Assembly (NCBI RefSeq): GCF_963675165.1
Contig: NC_087383.1
Span: 4,742,979-4,806,978 of the forward strand
DNA from: Halichondria panicea
Lineage: Eukaryota; Porifera; Demospongiae; Suberitida; Halichondriidae
Direction: 5' to 3'
Length of the DNA: 64,000 nt
This document shows positions 11,901 to 30,200 of the stretch, piece by piece. The notes beneath the pieces are model-generated. The model was not told where the DNA came from, made no database searches, and was given only the letters and a program-made list of their open reading frames with translations. Positions within the stretch are counted from its first letter, which is position 1. Each line of letters begins with the position of its first letter. Made by a program: the position numbers and the translations under genes.

Positions 11901-14900
11901 ATCCTTTTTACAATCGTGTGGTAAATTATATATTGCCCCGCACCTAACCATCTGCCAAATTAATTCGCATTTGAGGGATTACATTACAGAAACATTGATT
12001 TGGGCGTGCATAGTGTGCCACCCTGTAAGGATTTATGTTTTGCATGCTCATCAAAAATTCAATACACGTATAATAATATTTACAGGTGTCAGAGAATGAA
12101 CAAATTCTGACTGTCAACACCTTCAATGTCAGTGCTGCCGGTAGATATGAATGTCGCGTGAGTAATGGTCCTGGACGAGACAATCTGTTCGCAGATATTT
12201 TCATCAGACCTCCAGGTATATAAAGTTTCTATCTAACATTGCTACAAACAGACCAAGATAAATGTGTATAGTCACTCCTTGAGTGTAGTGTAAGTGCTTG
12301 TTCCTTAAAGTTTAATGTACGGAGCAAGCCATAATTAAGTTTGCTGACCACAAAGCAACCTGCCCCATTGAATTGAGTTGAACAAATGGATATTTTCTTT
12401 CAGTTGCACCGATGATTCAAAATAACTTCTTTCCCTCAATTCCGGAGCTTCCTGGACTGACAGTCACTGCTCGAGATATACAACCACAAAATCCAGTAAT
12501 GATCATCATTCGGGACAGAACACCTGGACAAACTCTAGAGCCTAATCCACTGCTTCTCACGAACACCGTCAACATTGCTTGCAAAGATGATGTGGGTCTT
12601 CCAAGACCTACAATCGTATGGACTGCAACGGACTCTAATGGAGCTGAGGTTCCGATCAACATGTCTAACATATTCGTGCCACGTGCGGGACGCAGTATCT
12701 ACACAATCAACACTGACAACACTGACCCTGACAACACTCTGTCCATCACCTACGAGTGCACAGCAAGTAATGAGGCTGGTGAGGCTACTGGACTGGTGAC
12801 CATTACACCAAGATGTGAGTAACGGACTAAGTGAAGTTGTGTATGACTGTGGACTTATGAGCATTTTAGGCTTATCCATTTCTAAATACAAAATTTAGAG
12901 GCACTCTAGATTGCTGGCTGGCTTTTTAAATGGTCAGTTTCCTGAATTTCGTGTAAAGCAATGATTATATGCACTCATGCAGCATACGTTTGTGAGGGTA
13001 ATGTCTTTGGACCCTGCTCTGTTACTTGCGGCTTTGGTAAGTTAGTCTTATTCCCTCATCTGTAACTACTCCCACTCTGTACATTGATTGTTGATGGTGG
13101 CATATGCCTGGCCATAGCGTATCCTGTGCTGTAAGAAACTTCCATTGATATGTAATTGTACCTGGGCAATGTTCTGCTCTATACAGGTATTCAGAGTTCT
13201 GCTCCAATTAACTGTCAAGTCAGGACCAATGAAAATATTGCGTCCATTGATGCTGCTGATTTACCTCAGGGACTATACCCAACGCAATTACAGATTTGTC
13301 AAAGCAGTGTCATGCCTTTCTGGTGAATAACTCAATTTGTTTGCATACAACGCATGCATGCATGCTTAAATATACACATTTTGGCTTTTTAGAAATCTGT
13401 ATTGGTATCACATTGACATTTTGTTTACTTGCATGGCATGCATTTTGAGTTTGGTGTTAATGCTGCCATGTGTGCTCTGTTTCTATAGCCCAGCGATAAC
13501 CTATGAATTTAACACTACCGCCTTCGGAGCTTGTTCACGTACCTGTGGTGGTGGAGTGCAAGAGAGAAATATAACCTGTTTTCGTTTGATTGGTGGAGTG
13601 AGAGATATGGCCGTGGATGATATAGATTGTATCGTCTTTGGACTGAAACGGCCTGCTGCTGCACAAGAGTGCTTTCCTCAGAAGTGTCCAAGATGGATGA
13701 TTCTCAGCGCCTACTCTCCAGTAAGATATTTAACTCTAATATAACTGCGTAGCTATAATTATGCTTACAAACCATGCTTGCCCGAATAAAAGCAAGACCC
13801 TATCAGTATCAAATCAAGCTTTGTTGGCTTCATGGATAATAATAGCAGTTCATGCAATTAAGTTGTGCTCTGCATGGAAATATTCTTTATTTTCCTCACT
13901 CGCACTGCATTACAGAATAATTGTTGTCACTTTGTAGCAAGTTACCCTACAATACAACCAGGTTAATTCAGCCCCAACACATATAATTATGTGTATAGGC
14001 CACCTCCTAATACAGCGTCTTCCCAAGGATGGCGTTAAATAGACAAGTTTCACTGTATAAGTACAACAGCTGCTTACCGACTACACACACCACACATACA
14101 CACAGTGCTCTAGTACCTGTGCTGGTGGAGTTCGCTCAAGAAATGTGTCCTGTGTGCAATTCATTGCCCAAATTAATGCAACGACGGGAGAGTTTGTCTG
14201 TGATGCTGACGGAAATCCGATTGGAGAGAGTATAGTACTGTCAGATGCAAGCTGCTTTGCTGGTAATATGCCGAGAAGAGTAGACGCCTGCAACACTCAG
14301 ATACCCTGCCCTCGTAGATGGTCCCCTGGGACATTTGCACCTGTAAGTCTGTTATCTTATCTACTTCGTTTTTTGTTACACCATAATTATTCATGTAGTA
14401 ACTATAGGGACTAAGTTCATGTAATACATTATTATGTATAGTTTGAAAAGCGTACTGATATTATAATTATGTTCATCGATTTTCTTCCATCCTGCAGTGT
14501 GATGCTAACTTCTGCCAAGAAAGGAGTCTTACGTGTACCGGATTTGATCCCAGTGATCCAGAGGAACAATGGTTGCTTGACGTTTCCGAGTGCGCGAATC
14601 TCCCTCTACTACACACAGTCCGCAGCTGTGGAGGGGGGACTTGTGATGCTGGAATATGGATGACAGAGAATTTGGTACGGTATTGATAGTGGTACGCAAA
14701 CAAAATGTGGTATGCCTTTTTATTCTGCTAGTTGTGTAGTTTGTTCTGCAAGTTAATCAATGGGTTGTGTCTCAATAAACCACTTCATTCAAACTACAGT
14801 AGATTCTCGTTAATCCGGTCACCCTTGAACAGTGCAGCTTGGCCGGAATAGCAGTTGGCTGTATTTCAGGAAATAGCCACGGCTTAAAAACGACCTTTCC

Positions 14901-17295
14901 TCGAATCTAATGACTAATTTTGCGGTTCTTGTCTCGGGGATCATTTTGCTCTCTATTTAATCTGCCAAACCACACCCAAATCGTTATATCCAGCCGCAAA
15001 AATTACCTAGTTTAGGGCAGCCAGCACTGGCGAGTATATTGAATAGCAAGTGGCCGTACTTCAGGGTGAGTTTTGTGCAATAAACATCTAGCTAGCAATC
15101 CGTGCCAAACCAAATGGCCGGTATATCGAGGTGACCGTATTTCAGAGAGCCGGAATAGCGAGAGTCTGCTGTACGTCTGTTTTAAGTGCATGCATGTACA
15201 TTATTATTATGCCTCGGTGTGCATGCGCAAGCGAGGTATGGTAGTGTGTGTGTCTATGTAGACTCCTACAGCTGCTCAATTAATGTAAGTGCAAGTATTA
15301 AAGTTTCTATAGGCTCCTAGACATGCTTTCTTGGATTTGTAAAACAATGCTTTAATCGTTCTCGAGTTATGCTTATAATTATAGCTTTGCTTTATAATAC
15401 TTGGAATGTTATTGCAGAAGAGTTCTATAGCAAAACTTGTCCATGGAGTGTTGCTACTCCAAAGTTCTACTGATGCAACAGCCATTAATTTTAGACTTTG
15501 TACTTATTGCCATTTGGGATCCTTTTAGCATCAATCATGGTCGATCATTTCCCACTCTTCTTTGAGATTACAGATTTAATAGCCTGCATGCAACAAAATT
15601 TCTGCGAATAGCTATAAAAAGACCTTCTGTGAATAATATTTCTGTGAATTAAACTTTGAACTGTTAAATTAGGCGTGGTTAATAAGCATTTGCGGATAAT
15701 ATATATCTGCGTTCATTCGCAAAATTTTTGGGCCACAGAAATTTCTAGCTATACGGTATGGTTTGTATTAGCAATAGCAAGTAGCTTTTTAATTAACTTT
15801 GACACACATCTATGATCCACTGAAGCATAGCACCCGTGGTGCTTTCAATTATTATTAACCACCAATATAAATGTAGCTACAGTTATAATGAAAACGCCCT
15901 ATAATGGCTACTAGCTTCTTAAGCAGCTCTTTTTGACTCTTGTATAGCTAACAAAAAGCTAGCGCTTTAGTGCAAGGCTAACTCATAACTTGAATATAGA
16001 AAGTTTGTGCAAACAAATGATGCTATAAAAAATTCTAAAGAGACTGCAACAGCCTTCAATGTGAGTCAAACTAGCCATAACTCGAGAAAGAAGCTTTAGT
16101 TAGCTAATCCATGAATCAAAATCCAAGAAAACGTGGTTAGAAGCCTATAGAAGCTGTTAGTTTTCGTCGCATTGTAGCAGTTGAGCAATTACAGCTGGAA
16201 CAGACACACACACACACACAGTCAGCTTTACTGTATCCCTCGTGCGGCTATGCCTCGAGGCATAATTATTATTCGACCTTTAGGTACGTAGTCAGTCAAA
16301 CAAATCGTTGGGACTATTTCCATCTAATTTTCTCATAATCACATGCAGGGTACTTGCACAGTGACCTGTGGGATCGGCAATCAAGAAAGGAATGTTTTCT
16401 GTGTGTCGCGTGCTGATGGTTCCCGAATCAATGAGGGATTCTGTAACATTAATGAACGACCACCGGTTTTCGAAACATGTATACTTTTTAATTGCCCAGG
16501 TAATTATAGCCTACATAATAGTAATACTGTATTTCCTGTCATCAAATCCACATTTCCAGCTGTACACTCGCACATATACATGCAGGACGTTGTGATTTCG
16601 AGCCCCCTGACTGTCGAGTATTTAGACTACTGAGGCGCTGTAAGGACCTGGCCGTCGGCATGCCCTGCTGTAAAAGCTGCCCCCTGCAATTTGTTGACAA
16701 TACTCCTACTCTGATTACTAGAGACAACCTTGTTCTGTCGTTGGATCAGAATAGGTACAATGTGGCTGCGGGAACAGATTTAAGGATCTGCTGTGTGGCC
16801 TCGTCCAGTACTCCAAATGCCTTCCTGCCTTTCCTCTTCAATTGCAACTTCTGTGAGTTGTGAATGACAACGTATACATTCATGCACTCCTGATACACTG
16901 CATACACATGTTACAAACTTCAGCAGTATATTATGTACCCCATGCATATGCATGCGCATAGATTCATGCAGGCACCATAGTTTAGTTGGGTGTGACCTGG
17001 GCTTCTAGAGCTTATGTGCATAACATGCTCAACTAGTTGTTAACTCCAAACGACTATTTACTGTGGTACATCTGCATGATTTTAAATGTGTATCTTGATA
17101 ACTTGATCCTACATCCGTCCATTACGTGCAGTTGCCGAAGAGATTGAAAGGGAGGTTATGGTAGGAAAAGTATTAGACAACACTGCGTGTGTTACCTTCC
17201 CTACTTCTGGACTTGCGAGTGGCAGTGGATTCCTTTTGTCACTAGAGGATGATCAGGGGATGGTGCGCGACATTGCTAATGTCACCATTGTTTAG
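2988..17295 (+). CDS. Secreted extracellular protein: novel beta-rich repeats, two Ig-like domains, thrombospondin type 1 repeats
   Basis: Exons by eye: 2988-3023, 3198-3242, 9026-11677, 11737-11871, 12086-12215, 12404-12814, 12983-13036, 13187-13322, 13489-13720, 14106-14342, 14498-14674, 16349-16499, 16586-16852, 17132-17295. All phases fit (4,827 nt, 1,608 aa). Exons 1-2 give a signal peptide starting MQSSTLYVLVAALVIVG. Exon 3 (aa 28-911) is a Thr/Asn/Ser/Gly-rich, almost cysteine-free region with repeated GPG motifs near aa 122, 257, 521, 738 and 850; I do not recognise this domain. Residues about 912-1000 and 1000-1136 are Ig-like (YECRVSN; YECTASNEAG). Exons 7-13 carry thrombospondin type 1 signatures (CSVTCGFG, CSRTCGGG, CSSTCAGG, CTVTCGIG), and exon 13 is cysteine-rich and PLAC-like. 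No membrane segment is seen, so a matrix or secreted role is inferred. A 5.8-kb second intron is packed with transposons. Confidence 0.85.
3384..3672. repeat. Tandem repeat of a roughly 20-bp unit (accagatcgatgtttagca)
   Basis: About fifteen imperfect copies of accagatcgatgtttagca lie head to tail inside intron 2 of the TSP/Ig gene, with variants such as accagatcgatgtttacct. The array is a minisatellite. Each unit contains the palindrome atcgat. Confidence 0.9.
3700..3960 (-). mobile_element. Repeat family X (gcctcg-ended), copy 1
   Basis: The segment starting near tatgcctcggtgcgcatg, followed by a GT microsatellite, is the reverse complement of sequence repeated at 8380-8706, 15945-16262 and 58040-58320. 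Shared blocks include the reverse complements of gtgagtcaaactagccataa and aatcaaaatccaagag. It is a dispersed non-coding repeat, probably a non-autonomous transposon with ends like gcctcgaggcata. Confidence 0.65.
4617..5034. mobile_element. Pogo/Tigger-like MITE, copy 1
   Basis: The termini are inverted: cagtagactctcgttaatcc at the left, and its complement ending gcgagagtctactg at the right. TA flanks both sides. Two further copies lie at 14797-15171 and 19548-19950. Terminal CAGT and a TA target site are typical of Tc1/mariner-pogo elements; no transposase is present, so this is a non-autonomous copy. Confidence 0.85.
5269..6069 (+). mobile_element. TAGCCTC hairpin transposon carrying a RecQ-like helicase fragment
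   Basis: The element begins tagcctcggtcccaggcc and ends ggcctggggtcgaggcta, and is flanked by a 10-bp direct repeat, cacaacaagg, at 5259-5268 and 6070-6079. A second, inner inverted pair lies inside the ends: ggcctggtattgattgtat near 5321, with its complement near 6000-6017. It shares termini with the elements at 23699-24437, 33170-33924 and 56458-57205, which have 9-bp duplications. A 9-10 bp target duplication points to the Mutator (MULE) superfamily by established knowledge. Between the ends lies a broken helicase fragment, so this resembles a Pack-MULE-type gene capture, or else a decayed autonomous element. Confidence 0.7.
5500..5935 (+). pseudogene. RecQ-like DNA helicase fragment, frameshifted
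   Basis: An open frame from 5500 to 5763 includes DVFIWFPTGYGKSLCY, a RecQ-type motif I (Walker A, GxGKS). The following motif Ia region (VSPLVSLI, then DQVRSLNNSGV) continues in a different frame from about 5710, so at least one frameshift separates them. Similarity fades near TAPEAVVEDHCWR, before the DEAH motif II and the whole second RecA lobe. No introns are needed. It is therefore a 5' fragment of a helicase gene, non-functional as a helicase, within a transposon inside intron 2 of the TSP/Ig gene. Confidence 0.75.
6180..6597. repeat. Dispersed repeat Y, uninterrupted copy
   Basis: This stretch, with tagatctacccgtatagaga and agagacatttgatacagtgt, is repeated at 7690-7872 plus 8707-8935. 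In the second copy it is split by about 834 bp of other DNA. It is therefore the empty-site version of the insertion locus downstream. Confidence 0.85.
6600..7020. repeat. Inverted pair of a second dispersed repeat (acaacaaggtag-ended)
   Basis: Sequence running from gcaggtttgatcttttctta to ctaccttgttgtgttgaggc (about 6611-6690) is repeated inverted at about 6929-7018. A related copy starts at 6071 and another is recognisable near 42725-42830. The arms enclose about 240 bp, consistent with a small foldback element. No coding function is seen. Confidence 0.6.
7873..8706 (+). mobile_element. Repeat family X, near-complete insertion splitting repeat Y
   Basis: The segment starts ctagtgttcaagctggcgct and ends cgtgcggctacgcctcgaggcata-like, interrupting repeat Y exactly where 6180-6597 is continuous. 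A similar full-length copy lies at about 57490-58320, and shorter copies at 3700-3960, 15208-15500 and 15945-16262. No transposase frame is visible, so it appears non-autonomous. Confidence 0.7.
14797..15171. mobile_element. Pogo/Tigger-like MITE, copy 2
   Basis: It opens with cagtagattctcgttaatcc after TA and closes with gcgagagtctgctg before TA. The internal sequence aligns with 4617-5034. It lies in the intron between exons 11 and 12 of the TSP/Ig gene. Confidence 0.85.
15208..15500 (-). mobile_element. Repeat family X, inverted partial copy
   Basis: It begins attatgcctcggtgtgcatg and continues with the reverse complement of family X blocks (ttctcgagttatgc, cttggaatg). It matches the copy at 3700-3960. 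Confidence 0.6.
15945..16265 (+). mobile_element. Repeat family X, partial copy
   Basis: It opens with agctaacaaaaagctagcgc and ends with cgtgcggctatgcctcgagg followed by cataattatt. It is very close to 8395-8710. The right end lies about 85 bp from exon 12 of the TSP/Ig gene. Confidence 0.7.
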
Positions 17296-17896
17296 GTGAG
17301 TTTACACACAACTCTGTGTAAAAATCAAACTACTCTATTACTACTAGCTTACTATTAATATAAGTAGTCGTGTTGCGACATCAAGTTAATGCTCCACTAG
17401 TAGGTGTCAAAATCACTTGCAATGCTTCTATTGACTCATTACCGAGTTGGGTTGTTTTTTTAACACACTGTTTTATTCCCATGCACACGATATCTTCTAC
17501 AGTGATTTCTCAGCATAGGAAGATTTGACTTCCACTTTCAGTGTATGTATGCTTATAATTTTTGTCAAGTTCAATGCCAGTTTTTTGTATATAGCTCTTG
17601 CTTTGGGCGTCATATACTCCTTTTAGACTTTGCGTATAACCGTACCATATTTTTGTGTAAAGAATGTGATTAACTTAATTCTGTGTTGCACAACCTGTAG
17701 GTACTGTATAAATAGAATGTATCCTACAGAATATCGGATTTTTACCTCAATTCTACGTAATGCTATCTTGCATACCAATCAGATGGTTGTCAATGACGTT
17801 ATGAGTGCATGACAGTAGCAATATTAATACAGGCATGTAGGTATTACACTGACTCTCGTAGCCTTTCAAGATAACACTAGATCTGTAGCTATAATA

Positions 17897-18164
17897 GGCC
17901 ACTCCAAGTGACACTCTGGTTTCTGGTCCTGAAGTTTTTCTAATTGCATGCGGGCAGACGACTTTTCTCATTATGTTATTATCAATTTCACCTTATGAAT
18001 CTCATTATTTTGCAAATGAATATTATTATCACACTATTTTGTACCACATGGTACCATTATGCGCATGCGTAGTAGAAATAATGAGATAGAAATTCAATTA
18101 ATGAGATAGAATAAAATCTGATGCAGGCGGTGGACCAGAAACCAGAGTATCACTTGGAGTGGCC
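17897..18164. mobile_element. MITE with 33-bp inverted termini
   Basis: The left arm, ggccactccaagtgacactc, is mirrored by the right arm ending tatcacttggagtggcc. The arms continue through a shared ggaccagaaaccagag block. The 270-bp element has no coding capacity. Confidence 0.8.
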
Positions 18165-18323
18165 ATACGTATATATCAATACCAGTGAAAAGCATGGTCG
18201 AACTATCAACAATCCATTGCAGCCACCACTTTTAGTTCAACACACATGCAAGCTCTACATTCACCTCCAAATTTAAACCTACTCTTTAACATGGCGTGTC
18301 ATTACCAAACAAGGAACCGGCAA

Positions 18324-18329
18324 TTTATT
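18324..18329 (-). promoter_or_regulatory. Candidate polyadenylation signal for KATNAL2
   Basis: tttatt on the plus strand reads AATAAA on the minus strand, about 250 bp past the KATNAL2 stop codon at 18579. Position and sequence fit, but the motif is short. Confidence 0.4.
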
Positions 18330-18578
18330 TTTGCAAAAAGTGATGGTGGCATGTATAGCTCAATTCGTTTTTTCATTGTCTAAGTTTCCATAGCTTTGTC
18401 TAATATAATGTATATACCGCATAACTTCTTCTGTTCTCGAAAAAATAGTATGAATTAGTACTAGTGTTACATTGTTGTTGTGAATGTTTTACAAAATGTA
18501 TTAGCAGACCAAAATTAACTGTGACAATTATCGATCCGTGATAGCAGCTATAATACATATACATGACTATGCAACCTA

Positions 18579-24820
<6,242 letters not shown>

Positions 24821-27114
24821 CTTGCAAAACAGTCCACTTGCACTGATTAACTGGAGTACAGTAAAGAGGTGTTGGGAAAAGGTGGTCAAAATAACAAGTG
24901 TTATTTCCAAAATTTAATCACCAAACTGTGGACTAAAGGGCGGCTTGTATTCGCGCATTTTGAGCTGTAAACAGACCACTCCTTGGGTACGGGTGTGGTC
25001 AATAAACAATTTGTGGCTAGCTACTGCTTTTTACTGAAATTCTGCAGTGCTCTACTAGACTATACTACTGATCACCAAGAAAGATACATCTTAGAGGTAT
25101 GTATTGTCTAGTTTGATGTAGTACCTTCTTGAATGGTTTTTCTCCTTGCTAACTTTGTTTTCAGTCAGCTACTTGTCTAGTCTAGTCTAGCTGTTGCATC
25201 ACAGTGCTAGCCAGCTAACTAATTGGCCAGACATATGAAAGCATGCTGTCTAGATGTACTATTATATGGCAGATTGATATCAAGAAAGCTATCAGCTAGA
25301 AGTGTACATAGTCGAGAGTACTATTCTGCTATTCTGTGCTGTATATGTTGGTTGTCAGAGTTGTACGTGTAAAGTGCCTCATTGATGCCTAGACAAAACA
25401 AAGCAAATTGCAGGCGTACGCACCATGTACCAGTATATGGTGTGAATGTACTGTAATCATGTAGCTACAAGTAGCCTGTTTAGAATCATTGTCCTCCACT
25501 TTTACTTGTTTAAAAATCCAATCAAGAATGCCAGTGAGGGTAGGTAGGTACTAGGTGACTGTTGACCCCACAAAATGCCCCAGGTTTGCAGCATGGCAGT
25601 GTACTGTGTACTGCCTGCTGTAGTATATCCAGTTGTCATGTGTTCATGTAAATGTGATTAGGCTGAGTGGTGTTGTAGTGGTCAGACTGATTGATGTGTT
25701 CATGTGTGACTGTGTGACTGTGTGACTGTGTGCATGTGTGACTGTAGTGACTGTAGTGCTGTGACTGACTGTATTGCCCACAGCATTGCTTGTGGCTTGT
25801 GTCTGTGTTGCTGTCCCTCCTCTTAGCCTTCGTCTCTGCATTATTAGCCTATCCTTGTAGGAATGTATTTTCTTCAACCAAATTTAATAATACGAATACA
25901 AATCATATTATCATGAAACAAAACTCCCTTACTGTACTTTATTAGCATGCATGCACATGAATGCACATGAATTATTTCATGTTGTATAATTATAGTCTGT
26001 ATTGCCTTATTGGGTGTGTATCACGTTGTCACTGCCAGTACTGGGCACAATGTTGTTAATGGGAGCTTAGTGTATAAGTGTATTGCCATGGCTACTACAC
26101 TCTTTGCCCAATCTTTTATTTAATGAATTCTAACAACTTAGCTGAAGTTTGAGTCTCAATGTAAGTTGCTAGTTCTGCATTACATGTATGTCGGTAATTG
26201 ATTGTAAGATCCTCACTATGGAAACACCAGACTGTGGCTTCTAATTTTCACAATTGAGTTCCTACTGTTAGTGTGACTACATGTATTGTTATTTATAATA
26301 TCCCATATATAGCTATGCTTTTTTTTCAGTAGAGCATGCTTGTATATTGATTTTTGTGGAAACTCCAAAATTACTCAGCTGCCAATAGGAGGCTGTGATA
26401 GCTTATTGCTTTTATGTAGGTACAATGTACACAGCTGTGCTGTCTTAGTACCCGTTAACACCTTTCCCTAATGCTTTTGTGCTTGTCTTTGTAGCATTAT
26501 AGCGTTGTTAATATTATTATAGCGCAGCTACTTCACTTATAAATAGAGCAATTTATTATGTCTCAGTAGCAAATGAATATAATTAGTATTTGATATTCAC
26601 AGTTTTAAAGTGGCGAATCACGTGTGTAAATCTTTACTGCCTTATTTGTTTGTTTACATGTCGCTTGTCATGGTAACTCGCTAAATAGATTTTCCGTACT
26701 TACAAATACTTCTGACACTAGATCCCTCCCCCTTCAATGGGAGATGTCAAACATAATTATGACTATTCGTACTTATTGTGTGACCTAAAGAGAGGCCTGT
26801 CAATGGTTGTGCATGGTTTCCTGTTTCTCTGTGTACTGAGCAAATTGAAGACAGGATGTGGTAGTGTGAGGTCAGGTTACCAAGACTATGAGTCACCAGT
26901 GGTGCATTGTTTTGAGCTTCTGTGGTGTGCCCCTCCTCTAAAGCCAAGCAACACGTAATTATGTTTGTTGGATTCATTCCTCTCATGCACAGTCGTACAT
27001 AATGGCTGTGTTGCTAATATGGCGTAAAATTGATGACGTTTTTGTATACTTACATTCATACAATGTTGGTGTTTATTTTGTTTTGACTAATTCGCCAACT
27101 AGTCAGTTATGTAG

Positions 27115-27146
<32 letters not shown>

Positions 27147-27156
27147 ACGCATGCAC

Positions 27157-27215
<59 letters not shown>

Positions 27216-27221
27216 GGCAGG
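24821..27221. other. Divergent intergenic region, KATNAL2 / Ras
   Basis: The two genes point away from each other across 2.4 kb. No open frame here resembles a gene. A bidirectional promoter near 24821-25150 is possible, and non-coding 5' exons of the Ras gene could be hidden here, since the coding start at 27222 is preceded by an AG (catag) suited to an acceptor. A GT/AC-rich stretch (25650-25760) is simple sequence. Confidence 0.5.
27112..27212. repeat. CA microsatellite directly before the Ras start codon
   Basis: About 100 bp of ca/cg dinucleotides end at catagaggcagg, ten bases before ATG. If the exon has an acceptor at catag, the microsatellite supplies the pyrimidine-containing tract. 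Confidence 0.95.
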
Positions 27222-30200
27222 ATGGTCAACTACAAGCTGGTAGTACTAGGAGAAGGAGGCGTAGGGAAATCAGGTGAGTATTAAATATTGAATCACACTT
27301 CTTGTTTATAAATCACTGTGGATTTATTGCTGTGGATTTTTAATTTGATTGCTCTAGGTAAGTTAATGTGTTGTGGAATGTACCTTTGTCCACCTCCACG
27401 TCCTTTGGTCTTTGTCTTAGAGTCAACAACTACCTATTTGGTGATATTTGCTACGTACAGTTGTGCATGTAATTTCCTGTATCTGCACTGTGGCCTCTGC
27501 TCGGACAGTTGTCTTCCCCTTTATTACTCTTCTTACAACACCCTTTAATATTTAATATTTCACTTCCATGCATAATGACATGGTACGCAGTGGCTTCTAT
27601 TTGCCCCCAACAATGAGACGGTTCGTGTCTTTCAGTCGCGGGTAGTTTCTCTGGTATGCGATACAGTTGAACCAATTACAACTACCACACACACAGGCCT
27701 CTGATACTAATTCTATAGTGATCTAAGTATTCATTCGGTGTTTGGGCGTGTAAACTACCTCAGTATATGGATGTTCACTTTCATGGCATGTAATTTGCCT
27801 TTATAAAGGAACTGACCACATGCATGTTGCTTCCTTGTTGAACTCTTGTAATTTTCGTGTATGCTTACAAGACTGTGTGTGTTCTACAACGTATAGCTTG
27901 TATGGCACACACATCAGCAATGATTCAATACAAATGTATCTAAACTGGTCAATTGTTTATAGATGTGCGATTTAGCAGTTATTTTTAGGTGTGATCAGTG
28001 TTTAGTGATTTGAAGCAACTGTGTAGACAGAAACACAGGTGTAGTGTAGTGTGTTGTAGGTATTCCGAGTGTTGCCTTGATGAGGTTGCAGTGCTGTCAG
28101 CTGTTGCTCCCACTGCACACCTGTACGCTCATCAGCCACAACATGTGTGCAAATACACACCATATCAGTGCTTCTATATATTACAGTACTTATATACTAC
28201 AGTACATAATTATAAGTACATGTATGTATACCTTCACAATTCAGCTTTGTTAACACCACTATACTAGAGCTCCTCGTCCTCACTTAAATAGTCTAGCTTA
28301 CAATGGAGGATTAATTTATAATAGTATGGAGCTTAGAATTTGTACCACTTTTGTAGAAGCGTTGCTTTTGCAAACTGACTTTTTATCTTGTGCGCATGCC
28401 CTTGTAAAATTTCCTTTTGCATATATGCCCCTGTGTTCAGTAATATACAGTGTACATGACTGTACATGTATGTGTGTGTACTGAACCAATACAGTGTTCT
28501 TTGGATTATGTAATGTTATTTATAGACTTATTTATTTTTAGTAGCCACCTCCTCATTGTGTATGAATGCCAACTCACTCTCCCTATCCTAACTCTCTTGT
28601 TTATGCACACACGCACAGCAATCACAATCCAGTTCACAAGTAGCGTGTTTGCTGCGGACTACGACCCAACTATTGGTAAGGCACTTCTTTGTCTTTGTTT
28701 GTTTATCTCTTTACAAAAACTGTTACCAGCTGTATAGTTTGGCTACAAAGGAGGTATTCTACGCTATATTGTACGGTGCATAGTAAATAGCTGCCGAGAT
28801 GGGGTAGGTATTATAGGGAGTTCCCCGGGATATTTGCCATTTTAGGCTAGGTACCTAATTGTGACGGTTAGATAGTGCCCTTTGACTGGCAAATAATAAT
28901 TCAATCATCCTATTATAGTTACAACCCGTATTAAGTTGAGTGCATTAACAGTGAGTGAGCCTATAGCTTGACATTTGTACATAATCACAATGTTTTCATT
29001 TTAGTGTGAAGTACTAGGATTGTCCTGTGTCTTATTTGGGCACAGATAATTAGGTGACCAAGCAAAGCAGTAATGTGCTTGATTGAACTCCCTTTACAAT
29101 AGTAACCAGATCATACCAACACTGCATACATTATTGATGAACACTGTAGCCTGGAATATTCCTTACCAGTGTGGGAGTTACTTGTGCATGTATGAAGTAG
29201 TCTATATGACTGCGTTTTATTAAGTAGCCTTTACTGGTAGCACAAACTGACATTTAGCCACTAGTGAGTAGCCAGTTTAGCTGGTCTCAAGGTGCCGAAG
29301 ATACATGACTATCCTGAGGGAGATTTTTCTAGCTTTCTTTCAGTGTGTGTGGTATACAATCTAATTATTAGTGTCAAGGGTTAATACATAATTGTACTGT
29401 ACTGTACATGTACATGTATGTGTGCCTGCCTGTATTGGAAGGTTTCATTGAAAGTGGTGTTAGACCACCTTAATTCCGTGGGAACACTAACTGTGGATAA
29501 AACCAGTACAAAGACGTATACAGGACTGCATGGTGCTAATTAATGATAGTTTCACATTTCCCGACAACTTCCCATGAGAAAGACCAAGCTAGTTGTCTTT
29601 CTCTGTTGAAATTGTATACCACTAATTATTATAATTAATTTTATTAAAGTGTACAAATTACTGAGATTTTCAGATTCCACCATCATTGTGGCAATGATTC
29701 CAACAGTAACACTCTGGGGTGCTTGTGTATTTAGAGTGCCGTAGTAATCATGGTTGTAGCTGTACTACTAAACAAGCACTTGTCACACTGTACACGTATG
29801 TGTCAGCATTACTCTGCATGTGTTTTGTTTGTTGTAATTATCTTAGAGAGACAATAAGGTAGTTACATGTAAGACAATTGCAGCATAGAGTGGATTCCTA
29901 TATTGCAGATGGTGTGTGTTGTATTGACACTTCATGTGCTATTGTACCTTTCCCCTACACAGAGGATGCGTACCGTATTGATGCGGAGATAGATAACGAG
30001 GTGGTAGGTCTGGACATTCTCGACACGGCCGGACAAGAGGTGTTCAGTGCAGTGAGGGACCGGTACATGAGGGACGGGGAAGGGTTCCTGCTCGTCTACT
30101 CGCTTATCGAGAGGACAACGTTCGTACCAATGTCCAAGATCAGTGAGCAGATCAAACGAGTGAAAGATACCGACAGACACGTCCCAGTCGTTCTAGTAGG

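Larger units (their letters stand above)
17296..18578. other. Convergent intergenic region between the TSP/Ig gene and KATNAL2
   Basis: The two genes end tail to tail here. The first 570 bp are the duplicated 3' flank shared with bases 211-780. An inverted-repeat element fills 17897-18164, and a candidate KATNAL2 polyadenylation signal lies at 18324-18329. No gene is seen. Confidence 0.6.

Noticed and set aside
27118-27214. Open frame of His/Thr residues through the CA repeat
   Set aside because: It is an artefact of dinucleotide repetition.
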